The position numbers were made by a program, and so were the translations under genes. 64,000 nt of DNA, taken from positions 1-64,000 of the forward strand of contig NZ_JNIJ01000034.1 in the NCBI RefSeq assembly GCF_000701345.1, read 5' to 3'. The notes below the pieces were generated by a model. That model made no database searches. It saw only the letters and a list, made by a program, of their open reading frames with translations, and was not told the DNA's origin. The stretch is from Bradyrhizobium sp. URHD0069. GTDB taxonomy: Bacteria; Pseudomonadota; Alphaproteobacteria; Rhizobiales; Xanthobacteraceae. Positions within the stretch are counted from its first letter, which is position 1, and the number at the start of each line of letters is the position of its first letter. Below are positions 19,018 through 27,789 of the stretch, piece by piece.

Positions 19018-19323
19018 ATGATCGATGCCGTCACCAAGCCGAAAACCAAGGTCAAGACCAAGACCAAACGGCCGCGCCTGCACAAGGTCATCCTCGTCAA
19101 CGACGATTACACGCCCCGTGAATTTGTCGTCACAGTCCTGAAGGCGGAATTCCGCATGACCGAAGATCAGGCCCACAAGGTCATGATCACGGCGCATCGG
19201 CGCGGCGTATGCGTGGTCGCCGTCTTCACCAAGGACGTTGCCGAGACCAAGGCAACGCGCGCCACCGACGCCGGCCGCGCCAAGGGCTACCCGCTGCTGT
19301 TCACCACCGAGCCGGAGGAATAG
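19018..19323 (+). CDS. clpS: ClpS2-like N-end rule adaptor of ClpAP
   Basis: A 101-residue adaptor that delivers substrates with N-terminal destabilising residues to ClpA. The N-degron pocket segment is VNDDYTPREFVV (residues 27-38). In E. coli ClpS the corresponding gate residue is Met40; here it is Arg34. That change marks the ClpS2-like alphaproteobacterial paralogue as I recall it from Agrobacterium. ITAHRRGVCVVAVFTKDVAETK completes the fold. The N-terminus is a Lys/Thr-rich run. The ribosome site ggaggtg is strong. No clpA is adjacent, consistent with a second copy. Confidence 0.88.
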   Translation: MIDAVTKPKTKVKTKTKRPRLHKVILVNDDYTPREFVVTVLKAEFRMTEDQAHKVMITAHRRGVCVVAVFTKDVAETKATRATDAGRAKGYPLLFTTEPEE

Positions 19324-19402
19324 AGCGTTTTCAAACGAAGTGGAGACCGGTTCACATCAAGAAAACGCGTCAATCAAGAATCGAGAGCCAAGTTTCGATT
19401 CT
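19324..19402. repeat. Dispersed rhizobial-type repeat with two hairpins
   Basis: Immediately after the clpS stop, gcgtttt (19325) pairs with aaaacgc (19362). A second hairpin has arms agaatcga / tcgattct at 19377-19402. The first resembles a repeat I recall often in Bradyrhizobium intergenic DNA. It may also act as a weak terminator between the convergent genes. Confidence 0.55.
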
Positions 19403-19450
19403 ATCAAAACGGAAAAGGCTCCAACAGGCGATGACCGGCTGTTCCCGAGT

Positions 19451-20635
19451 TCAAGCCGCAGGGGTCTCATCTACCAAGCCATAGACGCGCTGGGCATTTG
19501 AAAAGCCAGCGATCGGAAACTCGCCCAAATCAGCCCAGCTGCCTGCGCAAATTCCAGCGAACCCGGCAGACGCGACAATCGTTCGATTGAGGCGGCCGGC
19601 GATTTTCTCCAGCCGCGCGGCGAGGTTGACGGCCGGACCGATGCAGGTGAAGTCGAGCCGGTTGCCGCCGCCGATATTGCCGTACAGGATTTTTCCGACA
19701 TGCAGCGCGACCCCGAAGCGGAAGCGCTCGACGGCATCGCCGATCGGGTACTGCATCGCCTCGACGCTGGCGCGGGATTCGCGCGCGGCTTCCAGCACTT
19801 GGCCGCAGACCTGCTGGACGTCGCCGACATATTCATCGATCGGAAACACCGCGAGCAGCCCGTCGCCCATGAACTTCAGCACTTCCCCTCCGTGCGTCCG
19901 GATCGCGGCCACCTGGCAGTCGAAATAGCCGTTGAGGATATCGACCACGGTCTCGGCCGGCAGCCGGTCCGACAACGCGGTAAAACCGCGTAAGTCCGAC
20001 AGCCAGATCGCGGCATCCATCGTATCGGTGTGGCCGCGCCGTATCTGCCCGCCGAGAATCCGCTCGCCGGCGCGGTTGCCGACATAGGTGTCGAGCAGGA
20101 TCGAGGCGGTGCGGCGCAGGCTGATGATCTCGATGACCCGCGCCAGTGGCGTCACTATCGCTCGCAGTGCGGCCAACTCGTCATCGCTGAAGCCGTCCGG
20201 CCGTTTCGTGGTGAAGCTCGATGCGTGGATCGAGCCGTCGAGGAACAGAAGCGGCAGCGCGATATAGTCGGTGACGCCTTCGGCGCGCATGTCGTCGAGA
20301 AAAGGAAAGCGGTCGCTTGCCGGATCGTCGAGGCGGCATCTGACCTCCCGCCCCTCGTGAAATACGATCGCCAGCGGGCTGCTTTTGAATTCCGGCGAAT
20401 TCCGAATATCAAAATCCACAGTGCCGACGGTGACTTCGGCTCCCGGCCGCCAAATGAAATTGCGGCCGAAAATATCGGGATGCAGAGTCCGGACGAAGAC
20501 ACCGACGCGCCACAGCGGCAAGCCTGCCTGCACCACGCGCTCGCAAGTGTCCGCCATCATTCTGGATGGGCTGGGCGCGGACCTGGCGCCATCGATCAGC
20601 CAGTCGGCGATTTTCTGCAGGTCGGATGTATTCAT
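19451..20635 (-). CDS. Class III adenylate/guanylate cyclase with N-terminal GAF-like domain
   Basis: A 394-residue cytoplasmic protein. Residues 1-175 look like a GAF-type sensor (ERVVQAGLPLWRVGVFVRTLHP ... DYIALPLLFLDGSIH). The cyclase domain has the first metal Asp in AIWLSDLRGFTALSDRLP, second-metal and base segments HGGEVLKFMGDGLLAVFP, and RFGVALHVGKILYGNIGG and FTCIGPAVNLAARLE. The lysine and aspartate positions fit ATP use. It would make cAMP in response to an unknown ligand. ATG 20635 follows an overlapping GTG at 20638. It lies 59 bp downstream of aroC on the same strand. Confidence 0.88.
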   Translation of the reverse strand: MNTSDLQKIADWLIDGARSAPSPSRMMADTCERVVQAGLPLWRVGVFVRTLHPDIFGRNFIWRPGAEVTVGTVDFDIRNSPEFKSSPLAIVFHEGREVRCRLDDPASDRFPFLDDMRAEGVTDYIALPLLFLDGSIHASSFTTKRPDGFSDDELAALRAIVTPLARVIEIISLRRTASILLDTYVGNRAGERILGGQIRRGHTDTMDAAIWLSDLRGFTALSDRLPAETVVDILNGYFDCQVAAIRTHGGEVLKFMGDGLLAVFPIDEYVGDVQQVCGQVLEAARESRASVEAMQYPIGDAVERFRFGVALHVGKILYGNIGGGNRLDFTCIGPAVNLAARLEKIAGRLNRTIVASAGFAGICAGSWADLGEFPIAGFSNAQRVYGLVDETPAA

Positions 20636-20694
20636 CACGGTCGCATTTGCCGCGCAAGTTCGCGGCCCGTCAATGAGATAACTTACCGATATGG

Positions 20695-21783
20695 CTAACC
20701 GCCGACCTGCCCGCGATGCCGCAGAAAATGATCGGCGAGCACGCAGGCCATCATGGCTTCGCTCACCGGCACCGCGCGGATGCCGACGCAGGGGTCGTGG
20801 CGGCCCTTAGTCATGATATCGGTGTCGGCGCCGCTGCGATCCACAGTGCGGCGCGGCGACAGGATCGAGGAGGTCGGCTTCACCGCGAAGCGCGCCACCA
20901 CCGGCTGCCCGGTGGAGATGCCGCCCAGAATGCCGCCGGCATGATTTGACAGGAAGCTGACGCCCTGATTGCCCATCCGCATTTCGTCGGCGTTTTCCTC
21001 GCCGGATAATTCGGCAGCGCCAAAGCCGGCGCCGATCTCGACGCCTTTCACCGCGTTGATGCTCATCAGCGCCGCGGCCAAGTCGGCATCGAGCTTGGCG
21101 TAGATCGGCGCGCCCAGTCCCGCCGGCACGCCTCCCGCGACGACCTCAATCACCGCGCCGATCGACGATCCCTTCTTTCTGATATCGTCGAGGTAGCCCT
21201 CGAAGAACGCAGCCTTGTCCTTGTCCGGGCAGAAAAACGGATTGCGCGCGATCTCGTCCCAGTCCCATTTTTCGCGATCGATCTTGTGCGGACCCATCTG
21301 CACCAGGGCACCGCGCACGGTCATCTCGGGAACGATCTTGCGGGCGATGGCGCCGGCCGCGACCCGCGTCGCGGTCTCGCGAGCGGAGGAGCGGCCGCCG
21401 CCGCGATAATCGCGCAGGCCGTATTTGGCCTCATAGGTGAAATCGGCATGGCCCGGACGAAACTTGTCCTTGATGTCGGAATAGTCCTTCGAGCGCTGAT
21501 CGGTGTTCTCGATCAACAGCGCGATCGGCGTGCCGGTCGTCACCTGCACGCCGGTCTCCGGATGCGCCATCACGCCGGAGAGAATCTTTACCGCATCTAG
21601 CTCCTGGCGCTGGGTGGTGAAGCGCGACTGTCCGGGACGGCGGCGATCGAGATCGCGCTGGATGTCTTCGTTGGCCAGCGGCAGCAACGGCGGGCAGCCA
21701 TCGACCACGCAGCCGATCGCGATCCCATGGCTCTCGCCGAAGGTCGTGACCCGGAACATGTGGCCGAAGGTGTTGAAGGACAT
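20695..21783 (-). CDS. aroC: Chorismate synthase
   Basis: A 362-residue FMN-dependent enzyme converting EPSP to chorismate, the last shikimate-pathway step. Signatures are [14 protein letters not shown] near the N-terminus, [54 protein letters not shown], and the C-terminal [18 protein letters not shown]. The ATG at 21783 gives the canonical [10 protein letters not shown]; a TTG at 21792 is not needed. Same strand as fabI and the histidine phosphatase, so a loose cluster, with a 219-bp repeat-containing gap upstream. Confidence 0.97.
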   Translation of the reverse strand: MSFNTFGHMFRVTTFGESHGIAIGCVVDGCPPLLPLANEDIQRDLDRRRPGQSRFTTQRQELDAVKILSGVMAHPETGVQVTTGTPIALLIENTDQRSKDYSDIKDKFRPGHADFTYEAKYGLRDYRGGGRSSARETATRVAAGAIARKIVPEMTVRGALVQMGPHKIDREKWDWDEIARNPFFCPDKDKAAFFEGYLDDIRKKGSSIGAVIEVVAGGVPAGLGAPIYAKLDADLAAALMSINAVKGVEIGAGFGAAELSGEENADEMRMGNQGVSFLSNHAGGILGGISTGQPVVARFAVKPTSSILSPRRTVDRSGADTDIMTKGRHDPCVGIRAVPVSEAMMACVLADHFLRHRGQVGG

Positions 21784-21863
21784 TTTTGACAATCCGCAGG
21801 GCGGTTGAAAGTCAACAGCGCCTTGTCGTAACGCGGGGGACTTGGCCGGTCAAACCTCTCGTT

Positions 21864-21894
21864 CGTCATGGCCGGGACAAGCCCGGCCATGACG
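21864..21894. repeat. Perfect 13-bp-arm palindrome
   Basis: Arms cgtcatggccggg / cccggccatgacg around acaag, between aroC and the phosphatase gene. It matches a dispersed palindromic element I recall in Bradyrhizobium. Transcripts crossing it would form a very stable hairpin. Confidence 0.8.
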
Positions 21895-22002
21895 GTGGGG
21901 AGATCTCGCTACCGGCGCGGAATACTGGATGCCCGACGGAGCCTGTCATCGAGCGGCCCATCGGCCGACCGGTTGGCGGGCATGATGGTCGCGATTGTGC
22001 CC

Positions 22003-22602
22003 TTAACTATATTTCGTCAATCCAGCCTCGTTGAACACGTAGACCACGCCCTGCCCGATCGGCGTCTCGGCGGCCTCAAGCGGCATCGCGATGCCAAGGG
22101 CGACCATCAGCGCCCGCATGGTGCCGCCATGGGCGACAGTGACGGTGTCGACGGGAAGGGAATCGAACCACTCGCGCATGCGCAGCGTGACGCTCGCATA
22201 GCTCTCGCCCGATGGCGCCGCGACGCCCCATTTGTCCTCGTGGCGGGCTGCGAACGTGACCGCGTCGTGCAACTCCATCTCGGGCAGCGTCAAACCTTCC
22301 CACTGGCCATAGCCGATCTCGCGCAGCCGATCGTCAACGGCGTAATCGTCGGGCGGCAATTGCAGCGTGCCGCGCACAAGCTCCATCGTCAGCCGCGCGC
22401 GGCCAAGCGGACTGGCCACGAATGCCAGGGACGATGCCTCACTCCCATCGCGCGCCAACAAATCGGCGAGAATACCGCCGGCCGCAACAGCCTGGGTGCG
22501 TCCGAGGTCGTTTAGTGGAATATCCTGCGAGCCCTGGAAGCGTCCCGCGGCATTCCATGCTGTTTCGCCATGGCGAATGTAGTAGATCGTCGGCACGGGC
22601 AT
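22003..22602 (-). CDS. Histidine phosphatase (phosphoglycerate mutase-like)
   Basis: A 199-residue enzyme of the histidine phosphatase superfamily. The phosphorylated His is in YYIRHGETAWN, with NDLGRTQA, VASPLGRARLTMEL and VTVAHGGTMRAL supplying the Arg, Glu and second His positions. The substrate is unknown; annotation as phosphoglycerate mutase would be too specific. It starts 11 bp after the fabI stop, so it is very likely cotranscribed with fabI. Confidence 0.9.
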   Translation of the reverse strand: MPVPTIYYIRHGETAWNAAGRFQGSQDIPLNDLGRTQAVAAGGILADLLARDGSEASSLAFVASPLGRARLTMELVRGTLQLPPDDYAVDDRLREIGYGQWEGLTLPEMELHDAVTFAARHEDKWGVAAPSGESYASVTLRMREWFDSLPVDTVTVAHGGTMRALMVALGIAMPLEAAETPIGQGVVYVFNEAGLTKYS

Positions 22603-22613
22603 CGTACGCTTGG

Positions 22614-23432
22614 CTATTCCTTGCTCAGCGACATGTCCGGCGCCTCCGGACGCTTCATGCCGACGACATGATAGCCGGAATCGACGTGATGCACTTCGCC
22701 GGTGACGCCGCGCGACAGGTCCGAAAGCAGATACAGCGCGCTGTCGCCGACCTCCTCGATGGTGACGTTACGACGCATCGGCGCGTTGATTTCGTTCCAC
22801 TTCAGGAGATAGCGGGAGTCGGCGATGCCGGCAAACGCCAGCGTCTTGATCGGTCCCGCCGAAATCGCGTTGACGCGGATGTTCTTCTCGCCAAGATCGG
22901 CCGCGAGATAGCGCACGCTGGCCTCCAGCGCCGCTTTCGCAACCCCCATCACGTTGTAATGCGGCATCCATTTCTCCGCGCCGTAGTAGGTCAGCGTCAG
23001 GATCGAGCCGCCATCGGTCAAAAGCTTTTCGGCGCGCTGCGCGATCGCGGTCAGCGAGTAGCAGCTGATCAGCATGGTCTTTGAAAAATTATCCGCCGAC
23101 GTTTCGAGATAGCGGCCGTCGAGCTGGTCCTTGTCGGAGAACGCGATCGCGTGCACCACGAAGTCGATCTTGCCCCATTTCTCTTTCAGCACCTCGAACG
23201 CCGCATCGATGGTTGCGGGTTCGGTGACGTCGCAGTGGCCGAGCAGGACGCCATTGAGTTCCTTGGCCAGCGGCTCGACGCGCTTCTTCAGCGCATCGCC
23301 CTGCCAGGTGAGCGCGATCTCCGCGCCTGCCGCGTGGCAGGCCTTGGCGATGCCCCAGGCGATCGAGCGGTTATTGGCGACGCCGAGGATCACCCCGCGC
23401 TTGCCCTGCATCAGACCTGAAATGTGCGGCAT
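22614..23432 (-). CDS. fabI: Enoyl-[acyl-carrier-protein] reductase (NADH)
   Basis: A 272-residue FabI, the last reduction in each fatty-acid elongation cycle. NAD-binding segment GKRGVILGVANNRSIAWGIA, then DVTEPATIDAAF. The catalytic Tyr-x6-Lys is in YYGAEKWMPHYNVMGVAK. The C-terminal substrate loop is ISAGPIKTLAFAGI. ATG 23432 begins MPHISGLMQGKRG, right for the family; the longer frame to 23681 adds non-homologous sequence. It heads the fabI-phosphatase unit and diverges from the sigma factor gene. Confidence 0.97.
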   Translation of the reverse strand: MPHISGLMQGKRGVILGVANNRSIAWGIAKACHAAGAEIALTWQGDALKKRVEPLAKELNGVLLGHCDVTEPATIDAAFEVLKEKWGKIDFVVHAIAFSDKDQLDGRYLETSADNFSKTMLISCYSLTAIAQRAEKLLTDGGSILTLTYYGAEKWMPHYNVMGVAKAALEASVRYLAADLGEKNIRVNAISAGPIKTLAFAGIADSRYLLKWNEINAPMRRNVTIEEVGDSALYLLSDLSRGVTGEVHHVDSGYHVVGMKRPEAPDMSLSKE

Positions 23433-23490
23433 CCAAGTTTCCAATCGACCTTGATCAGGTCTGGAGGTACACCAGCCCCACCGGCCGGTA

Positions 23491-23518
23491 CAGCCCAAAT
23501 CCGCCTCGGATTGGGCTG
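23491..23518. repeat. Bulged hairpin between divergent fabI and sigma factor genes
   Basis: cagcccaaatccg pairs with cggattgggctg with one bulged base. It lies in the 185-bp divergent intergenic region and could be an operator or an RNA hairpin in either leader. Confidence 0.4.
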
Positions 23519-23617
23519 TTCGGCGCGCAGCCGGAATAGCCGCGATATTTCGGTGTTCTATTGGTTGAGGCGTTGGCGATATTCGACGCCCACGGACGTG
23601 TCCGAGATCGGGCGTTA

Positions 23618-24106
23618 ATGAACGCGTTTCGCCAGAGTGTCGAAGCCATGATTCCGGCCCTGCGGCGGTACGCGCGTGCATTGGCGCGCGATGCCGATGT
23701 CGCCGACGATCTGGTGCAGGATACGCTGGTGCGGGCGCTGCGTTCGGAACGGCTGTTCCTCGGCGGCGACGTCAGGAACTGGCTCTATGCCATCCTGACC
23801 AACCTCAACAAGAACCGGAGGCGATCGCTGGCGCGGCGGCCGCAGTTCATGCCGCTGCTCGACAACAATCCCGACGCCAGCGGCACCGAAGCGGAAGGCC
23901 GCGACATCGCCCGCGCGCTGGCGACCTTGGTGGAGGAGCAGCGTTCGGTGCTGCTTTTGGTGATGCTGGAAGGGTTGAGCTATCGCGAGGTCTCCGACAT
24001 TCAGGGGGTGCCGATCGGCACCGTGATGTCACGGCTCGCCCGTGCCCGCGCCCATGTGAAAGCCGTGCTTGAGGGCGAACGCCCGGCGCTGCGGCGGGTG
24101 AAATGA
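23618..24106 (+). CDS. ECF-type RNA polymerase sigma factor
   Basis: A 162-residue group-4 sigma factor. Region 2 is ALRRYARALARDADVADDLVQD with RNWLYAILTNLNKNRRR. Region 4 is a helix-turn-helix (LSYREVSDIQGVPIGTVMSRLARARAHV) recognising the -35 element. The ATG at 23618 gives the usual length; a TTG at 23561 is also open. The next gene is a membrane anti-sigma factor, so it is probably held inactive until a cell-envelope or stress signal. No PhyR/NepR genes are near, so it is not an obvious EcfG general-stress factor. Confidence 0.9.
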   Translation: MNAFRQSVEAMIPALRRYARALARDADVADDLVQDTLVRALRSERLFLGGDVRNWLYAILTNLNKNRRRSLARRPQFMPLLDNNPDASGTEAEGRDIARALATLVEEQRSVLLLVMLEGLSYREVSDIQGVPIGTVMSRLARARAHVKAVLEGERPALRRVK

Positions 24107-24249
24107 TGGCAACTATTAACCACGCAGGCGTAACGAACGATGTGATGAACGGGTTTGAATTGCGATGTTTTCGCATTTTTCCCCGCGTTGGGAAGACCGC
24201 TGACAGCCGACAAGCAATTTTCGATTAAGATCAGACAGAGACAACGACG

Positions 24250-25020
24250 ATGACCGATCCAAAAATTCCTGTCACCGAGGACGAGCTGCACGCCTATGTC
24301 GACAACGAACTGCCGGCGGAGCGTCGCGGCGATGTCGAAGCATGGCTCGCAGCCCACCCTGACGACGCCGAGCGGGTGCGATCATGGAGCGCGATGGCGG
24401 AGGGGCTGCGTGCGCGGTATGACGCGGTCGCCGACGAGCCGGTGCCGAAGCGGCTTGAGATCGAGCGGCTGGTGCGGCAACCGCGCCAATGGATCTACGG
24501 CGCGATCGCAGCAGCGCTGGTGGCGTTCATCGCCGGCGGCGGCGTCGGCTGGCTGGCGCGTGGCGCGGCCGCTTCGCCATCGGCGTTGCAGAATTTCACG
24601 CGGGATGCGCTGGATGCGCACCGGCTCTATGTGGTCGAGGTCCGCCATCCCGTCGAGGTGCCCGGAAGCGAGCGCGCTCATCTCCAGCAATGGCTGACCA
24701 AGCGCTGCGGCTGGGACGTTCGTGCCCCGGAGCTGGACGCGACCGGGTTGAAGCTCGTCGGAGGACGGCTGCTGCCCGGCCCTACCGGACCTGCATCGTT
24801 TCTGATGTATGAGAGCGCGTCGGGTGAACGCTTTACGGTCTACGCCGCGCGAGCGGCAGCGGAGACCACGCAGATGCGGTACGCCAACCAGGATAACAAC
24901 GGCGCGCTTTTTTGGTCCGACCGCGGTGTCGGATACGTGGTCAGCGGCAGCAGCGACCGCGAGCGCCTGACGCAGGTCGCCCGTCTGGTTTACGACCAGA
25001 CCGAAAAGAGCGGCGGCTAA
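24250..25020 (+). CDS. Membrane anti-sigma factor
   Basis: A 256-residue partner of the upstream sigma factor. The N-terminal anti-sigma fold is TEDELHAYVDNELPAERRGDVEAWL. It has no cysteines, so it is not a zinc-binding (HxxxCxxC) type. One transmembrane helix lies at about residues 78-98 (WIYGAIAAALVAFIAGGGVGWL). The C-terminal 150 residues would be periplasmic and end with a domain resembling that of ChrR/RsiW-like membrane regulators of unknown ligand. The 143-bp gap between the two genes is long for coupled partners, and the anti-sigma gene may have its own promoter. Confidence 0.85.
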   Translation: MTDPKIPVTEDELHAYVDNELPAERRGDVEAWLAAHPDDAERVRSWSAMAEGLRARYDAVADEPVPKRLEIERLVRQPRQWIYGAIAAALVAFIAGGGVGWLARGAAASPSALQNFTRDALDAHRLYVVEVRHPVEVPGSERAHLQQWLTKRCGWDVRAPELDATGLKLVGGRLLPGPTGPASFLMYESASGERFTVYAARAAAETTQMRYANQDNNGALFWSDRGVGYVVSGSSDRERLTQVARLVYDQTEKSGG

Positions 25021-25411
25021 GCGCTGCTCACGAGGTGCAGGCGGGTCATAGCGGAGCGCAATCCGGGTCAGTCTCCGCGCCTGCGGTGTCGCCCGGGACG
25101 AAATCGCGCCGATAGTGGGCCAGCTTGGCAGCCTATCCCGGATTCGCTTCGCTCCATCCGGATACGGGCCAAAAACACTACCAAAGATAGCGGCTAGACT
25201 GGGTCATCATTTCTGTCCCAATTCCGACATCGAAAATCTGGAATCAAGACATCGGCGGGTCTCAAAATCGCACCGCATGTCACGCGAAATGTGACGCGCT
25301 CGATCCGCCGATCGACGCAACCGGCCTCGATCGGGGTTTTTGTACCGCGCTGGTCCCCCGGTCGAGGCCGTACACTTTCGGCCTGACTTGAAGCAATCAG
25401 GCCAGAAAGAA
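25021..25411. other. Intergenic gap with repeat-like sequence
   Basis: About 390 bases between convergent genes. Around 25060-25185 it reads like the dispersed element with cccggattcgcttcgctccatccgg that I recall in Bradyrhizobium. A minus-strand frame at 25194-25457 lacks any domain and overlaps the DnaJ gene. No clear terminator. Confidence 0.4.
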
Positions 25412-26371
25412 TCAGGTCAGATCGCTGCGCGGATTGTAGGGATGTCCCTCGCGCCACTTCTGCATCAAGGCCTCGAGCGCGCTGTCGTGCCCGTCCGGCA
25501 GGATGATGCGGGTGGTGACGAACAGGTCGCCGGTACCGCCGGTCGCAGTCGGCAGCCCCTTGCCCTTCAGGCGAAAGGTCCGGCCGCTCGAAGTGTTCTT
25601 CGGAATAGACAATTCGACCGCGCTGCCGAGCGTCGGCACCCGAACCTTGCCCCCGAGCACAGCTTCATACAGGGTGATCGGCAGATCGACGCGAAGGTCG
25701 CTGCCGTCGACCTTGAAGAATGGATGCGGCGCGATATTGACCGTGATCAGGAGATCGCCGGAGCGGTGGCCGGGCGCGGTCTCGCCCTGCCCCTTCAGCC
25801 GGATCTGCTGACCCGCGGTGACACCGGCGGGAATCCTGACGTTAAGTTCCTTGCCGGTCGGTAGCCGGACGCGCTTCTCCACGCCCTTCACCGCCTCTTC
25901 GAGCGACACCGTCATCGCCACGCTGAGATCGAGATCAAGCGCTATGCCGCCGGTATCGAACTCGAAGGCGCTGCCTGCGCCGCGCCGTGCGCCCCGCGCC
26001 GCGGCGCCGGCAAACATGCTGTTGAGAATGTCCTCGAAGCCGCCGCCGCCAAAGCCTCCGGGGCCGGCACCGCCGGTGCGGAATGTATGGCTCTCGAAGC
26101 CGCCCCCGCGCGCACGCGGGTCGCCGCCCGGAAAGCCCTGGAAGCGCGGCTTACCGTCGGCGTCGATTTCGCCGCGATCGAACTGCTTGCGCTTCTCCTC
26201 GTCGCCAACGATCTCGTTGGCCGAATTGATCTCGGAGAAGCGTGCCGCGGATTTCGGATCGTTCTTGTTGTTGTCCGGATGATGCTTCTTGGCGAGCTTG
26301 CGATAGGCGCTCTTGATCGCCGCAGCGCTGGCGCCCCGCGGCACCCCCAAGACCTCATAGGGGTCGCGCAT
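25412..26371 (-). CDS. CbpA-like DnaJ co-chaperone
   Basis: A 319-residue J-domain protein that stimulates DnaK. Residues 1-65 are the J domain with the HPD motif (KKHHPDNNKND). A Gly/Phe-rich linker follows (GGFESHTFRTGGAGPGGFGGGGFED). The C-terminal substrate-binding domains then start (ALDLDLSVAMTVSLEEAVKGVEKRV). There is no cysteine zinc-finger region, so it is class II (CbpA/DjlA-like), not canonical DnaJ. It is downstream of the lipoprotein gene on the same strand. Confidence 0.9.
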   Translation of the reverse strand: MRDPYEVLGVPRGASAAAIKSAYRKLAKKHHPDNNKNDPKSAARFSEINSANEIVGDEEKRKQFDRGEIDADGKPRFQGFPGGDPRARGGGFESHTFRTGGAGPGGFGGGGFEDILNSMFAGAAARGARRGAGSAFEFDTGGIALDLDLSVAMTVSLEEAVKGVEKRVRLPTGKELNVRIPAGVTAGQQIRLKGQGETAPGHRSGDLLITVNIAPHPFFKVDGSDLRVDLPITLYEAVLGGKVRVPTLGSAVELSIPKNTSSGRTFRLKGKGLPTATGGTGDLFVTTRIILPDGHDSALEALMQKWREGHPYNPRSDLT

Positions 26372-26474
26372 TCGTTAAGTCTCCTTACGGGATTTCCGAT
26401 GTTAAATTTTCGGGCTGTCGGCCCATTTCAGTTTCATCTGGGATCTTCGTGGCATTTTTGCAACTGCCGAACGT

Positions 26475-26987
26475 TCAACCCCGCCTCCACGGCTTTAACG
26501 TATGAATTTCCCATCGGCCATGGTCGGTGCGGCAGGCGGCGCCCTGCAGCCAGCTTTCCAACCGGCCATTAACATAACTCGCCAAAAAATCCCGGCAGGT
26601 GCGTCCCTCCGAGGAATAGGCCTGCGCCAGAGGCGTCACTGAACCCCGTGCGCCGGTCGCTGGATTTTCCCAGGGCTGGCTGGAATCCCTGTCGCCCTTG
26701 GTCAGCACATCGGAGGCCGCATTGCGGGCAAAGGCAAGATCGCTCTCGGTCGGCGCCGACCCGCTGGTTGGGACCGCAAGCGAGCCCGTCACCTCGTTGT
26801 CGTTCATTTTGGCAAAAGCGCCGTCGGTCCGGGACAGGCCGCAGCCGCCCGCGCCGACGCCGATTAGAATCCATGTCAAGACGACCCCGGTCGGCCCGAT
26901 CGCCGATAGGCCAACGCGTCCCCATGCCCTATATAGGGCGAGCCCACATCGGGGCTGCAACGCACTTTGGACCGCAGGCGGACGCAA
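26475..26987 (-). CDS. RT0821/Lpp0805-family lipoprotein
   Basis: About 170 residues as drawn. A hydrophobic stretch ends in a lipobox-like GVGAGGCGLSR, so a lipid-anchored outer-membrane or periplasmic protein is likely. The C-terminal half (ASDVLTKGDRDSSQPWENPATGARG, then TCRDFLASYVNG) matches the RT0821/Lpp0805 surface-protein family, which lacks a known function. The start is poorly supported: the TTG at 26987 is the only long option and the true start may be closer to the signal sequence. It diverges from pdxH. Confidence 0.72.
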   Translation of the reverse strand: MRPPAVQSALQPRCGLALYRAWGRVGLSAIGPTGVVLTWILIGVGAGGCGLSRTDGAFAKMNDNEVTGSLAVPTSGSAPTESDLAFARNAASDVLTKGDRDSSQPWENPATGARGSVTPLAQAYSSEGRTCRDFLASYVNGRLESWLQGAACRTDHGRWEIHTLKPWRRG

Positions 26988-27001
26988 CTCGGAACCCCTG
27001 A

Positions 27002-27643
27002 ATGACCGACACGACCTCCATCAAACACCCGACACCATTAACATCCGGTGATTTCACCGCGGCCGAGGAGCCGTTTGCGTTGTTTGGCGACTGGTTTGCG
27101 GAAGCCGTGAAGGCCGAACCCAACGACCCCAACGCCATGTCACTGGCTACCGTCGATGCCGACGGCTTGCCCGACGCGCGAATGGTGCTGATGAAGGGCT
27201 ATGACGCCGCCGGTTTCGTGTTCTATAGCCACATCGCCAGCCAGAAGGGCCACGAGCTCGCCACAAATCCTAAGGCGGCGTTACTGTTTCACTGGAAGTC
27301 GCTGCGTCGGCAGGTCCGCATCCGCGGCAACGTGTCGCCGGTGACGGAAGCGGAAGCCGACGCCTATTTCGCGACACGGCCGAAGCAGGCCCAGATCGGC
27401 GCCTGGGCCAGCAAGCAATCGCAGCCGCTGGAAAGCCGCTTTGCCTTCGAACAGGCGATCGCCAGGATCGCCGCCAAGTACATCGTCGGCGAGGTACCGC
27501 GTCCAGCGGGCTGGAGCGGCTGGCGCATCGCGCCGATACAGTTCGAATTCTGGCATGATCGGCCGTTCCGCCTGCACGATCGCATCGAATTCCGCCGCGC
27601 GGCGCCGGATCAGCCATGGTCCAAGACGCGACTTTATCCGTAG
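27002..27643 (+). CDS. pdxH: Pyridoxamine/pyridoxine 5'-phosphate oxidase
   Basis: A 213-residue FMN enzyme oxidising PNP or PMP to pyridoxal 5'-phosphate. Motifs: [33 protein letters not shown], read as separate strands; [25 protein letters not shown] and ASKQSQPL. The C-terminal signature is [20 protein letters not shown], continuing to WSKTRLYP. Length and ending are canonical. The ATG at 27002 has no strong ribosome site but no alternative fits better. Confidence 0.96.
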   Translation: MTDTTSIKHPTPLTSGDFTAAEEPFALFGDWFAEAVKAEPNDPNAMSLATVDADGLPDARMVLMKGYDAAGFVFYSHIASQKGHELATNPKAALLFHWKSLRRQVRIRGNVSPVTEAEADAYFATRPKQAQIGAWASKQSQPLESRFAFEQAIARIAAKYIVGEVPRPAGWSGWRIAPIQFEFWHDRPFRLHDRIEFRRAAPDQPWSKTRLYP

Positions 27644-27789
27644 AGTAATAGGTCGTCATGGCCGGCCCAATCGCGAACCACGTCTCTCGCTATTGTCCCG
27701 GACAGCCAGGTCTTTCTTCTGCAACTGCCAAAGTAAGACGTGGACGCGCGGCACAAGCCCGGGAATGACTGAGGACGAGAGAACCGTTT

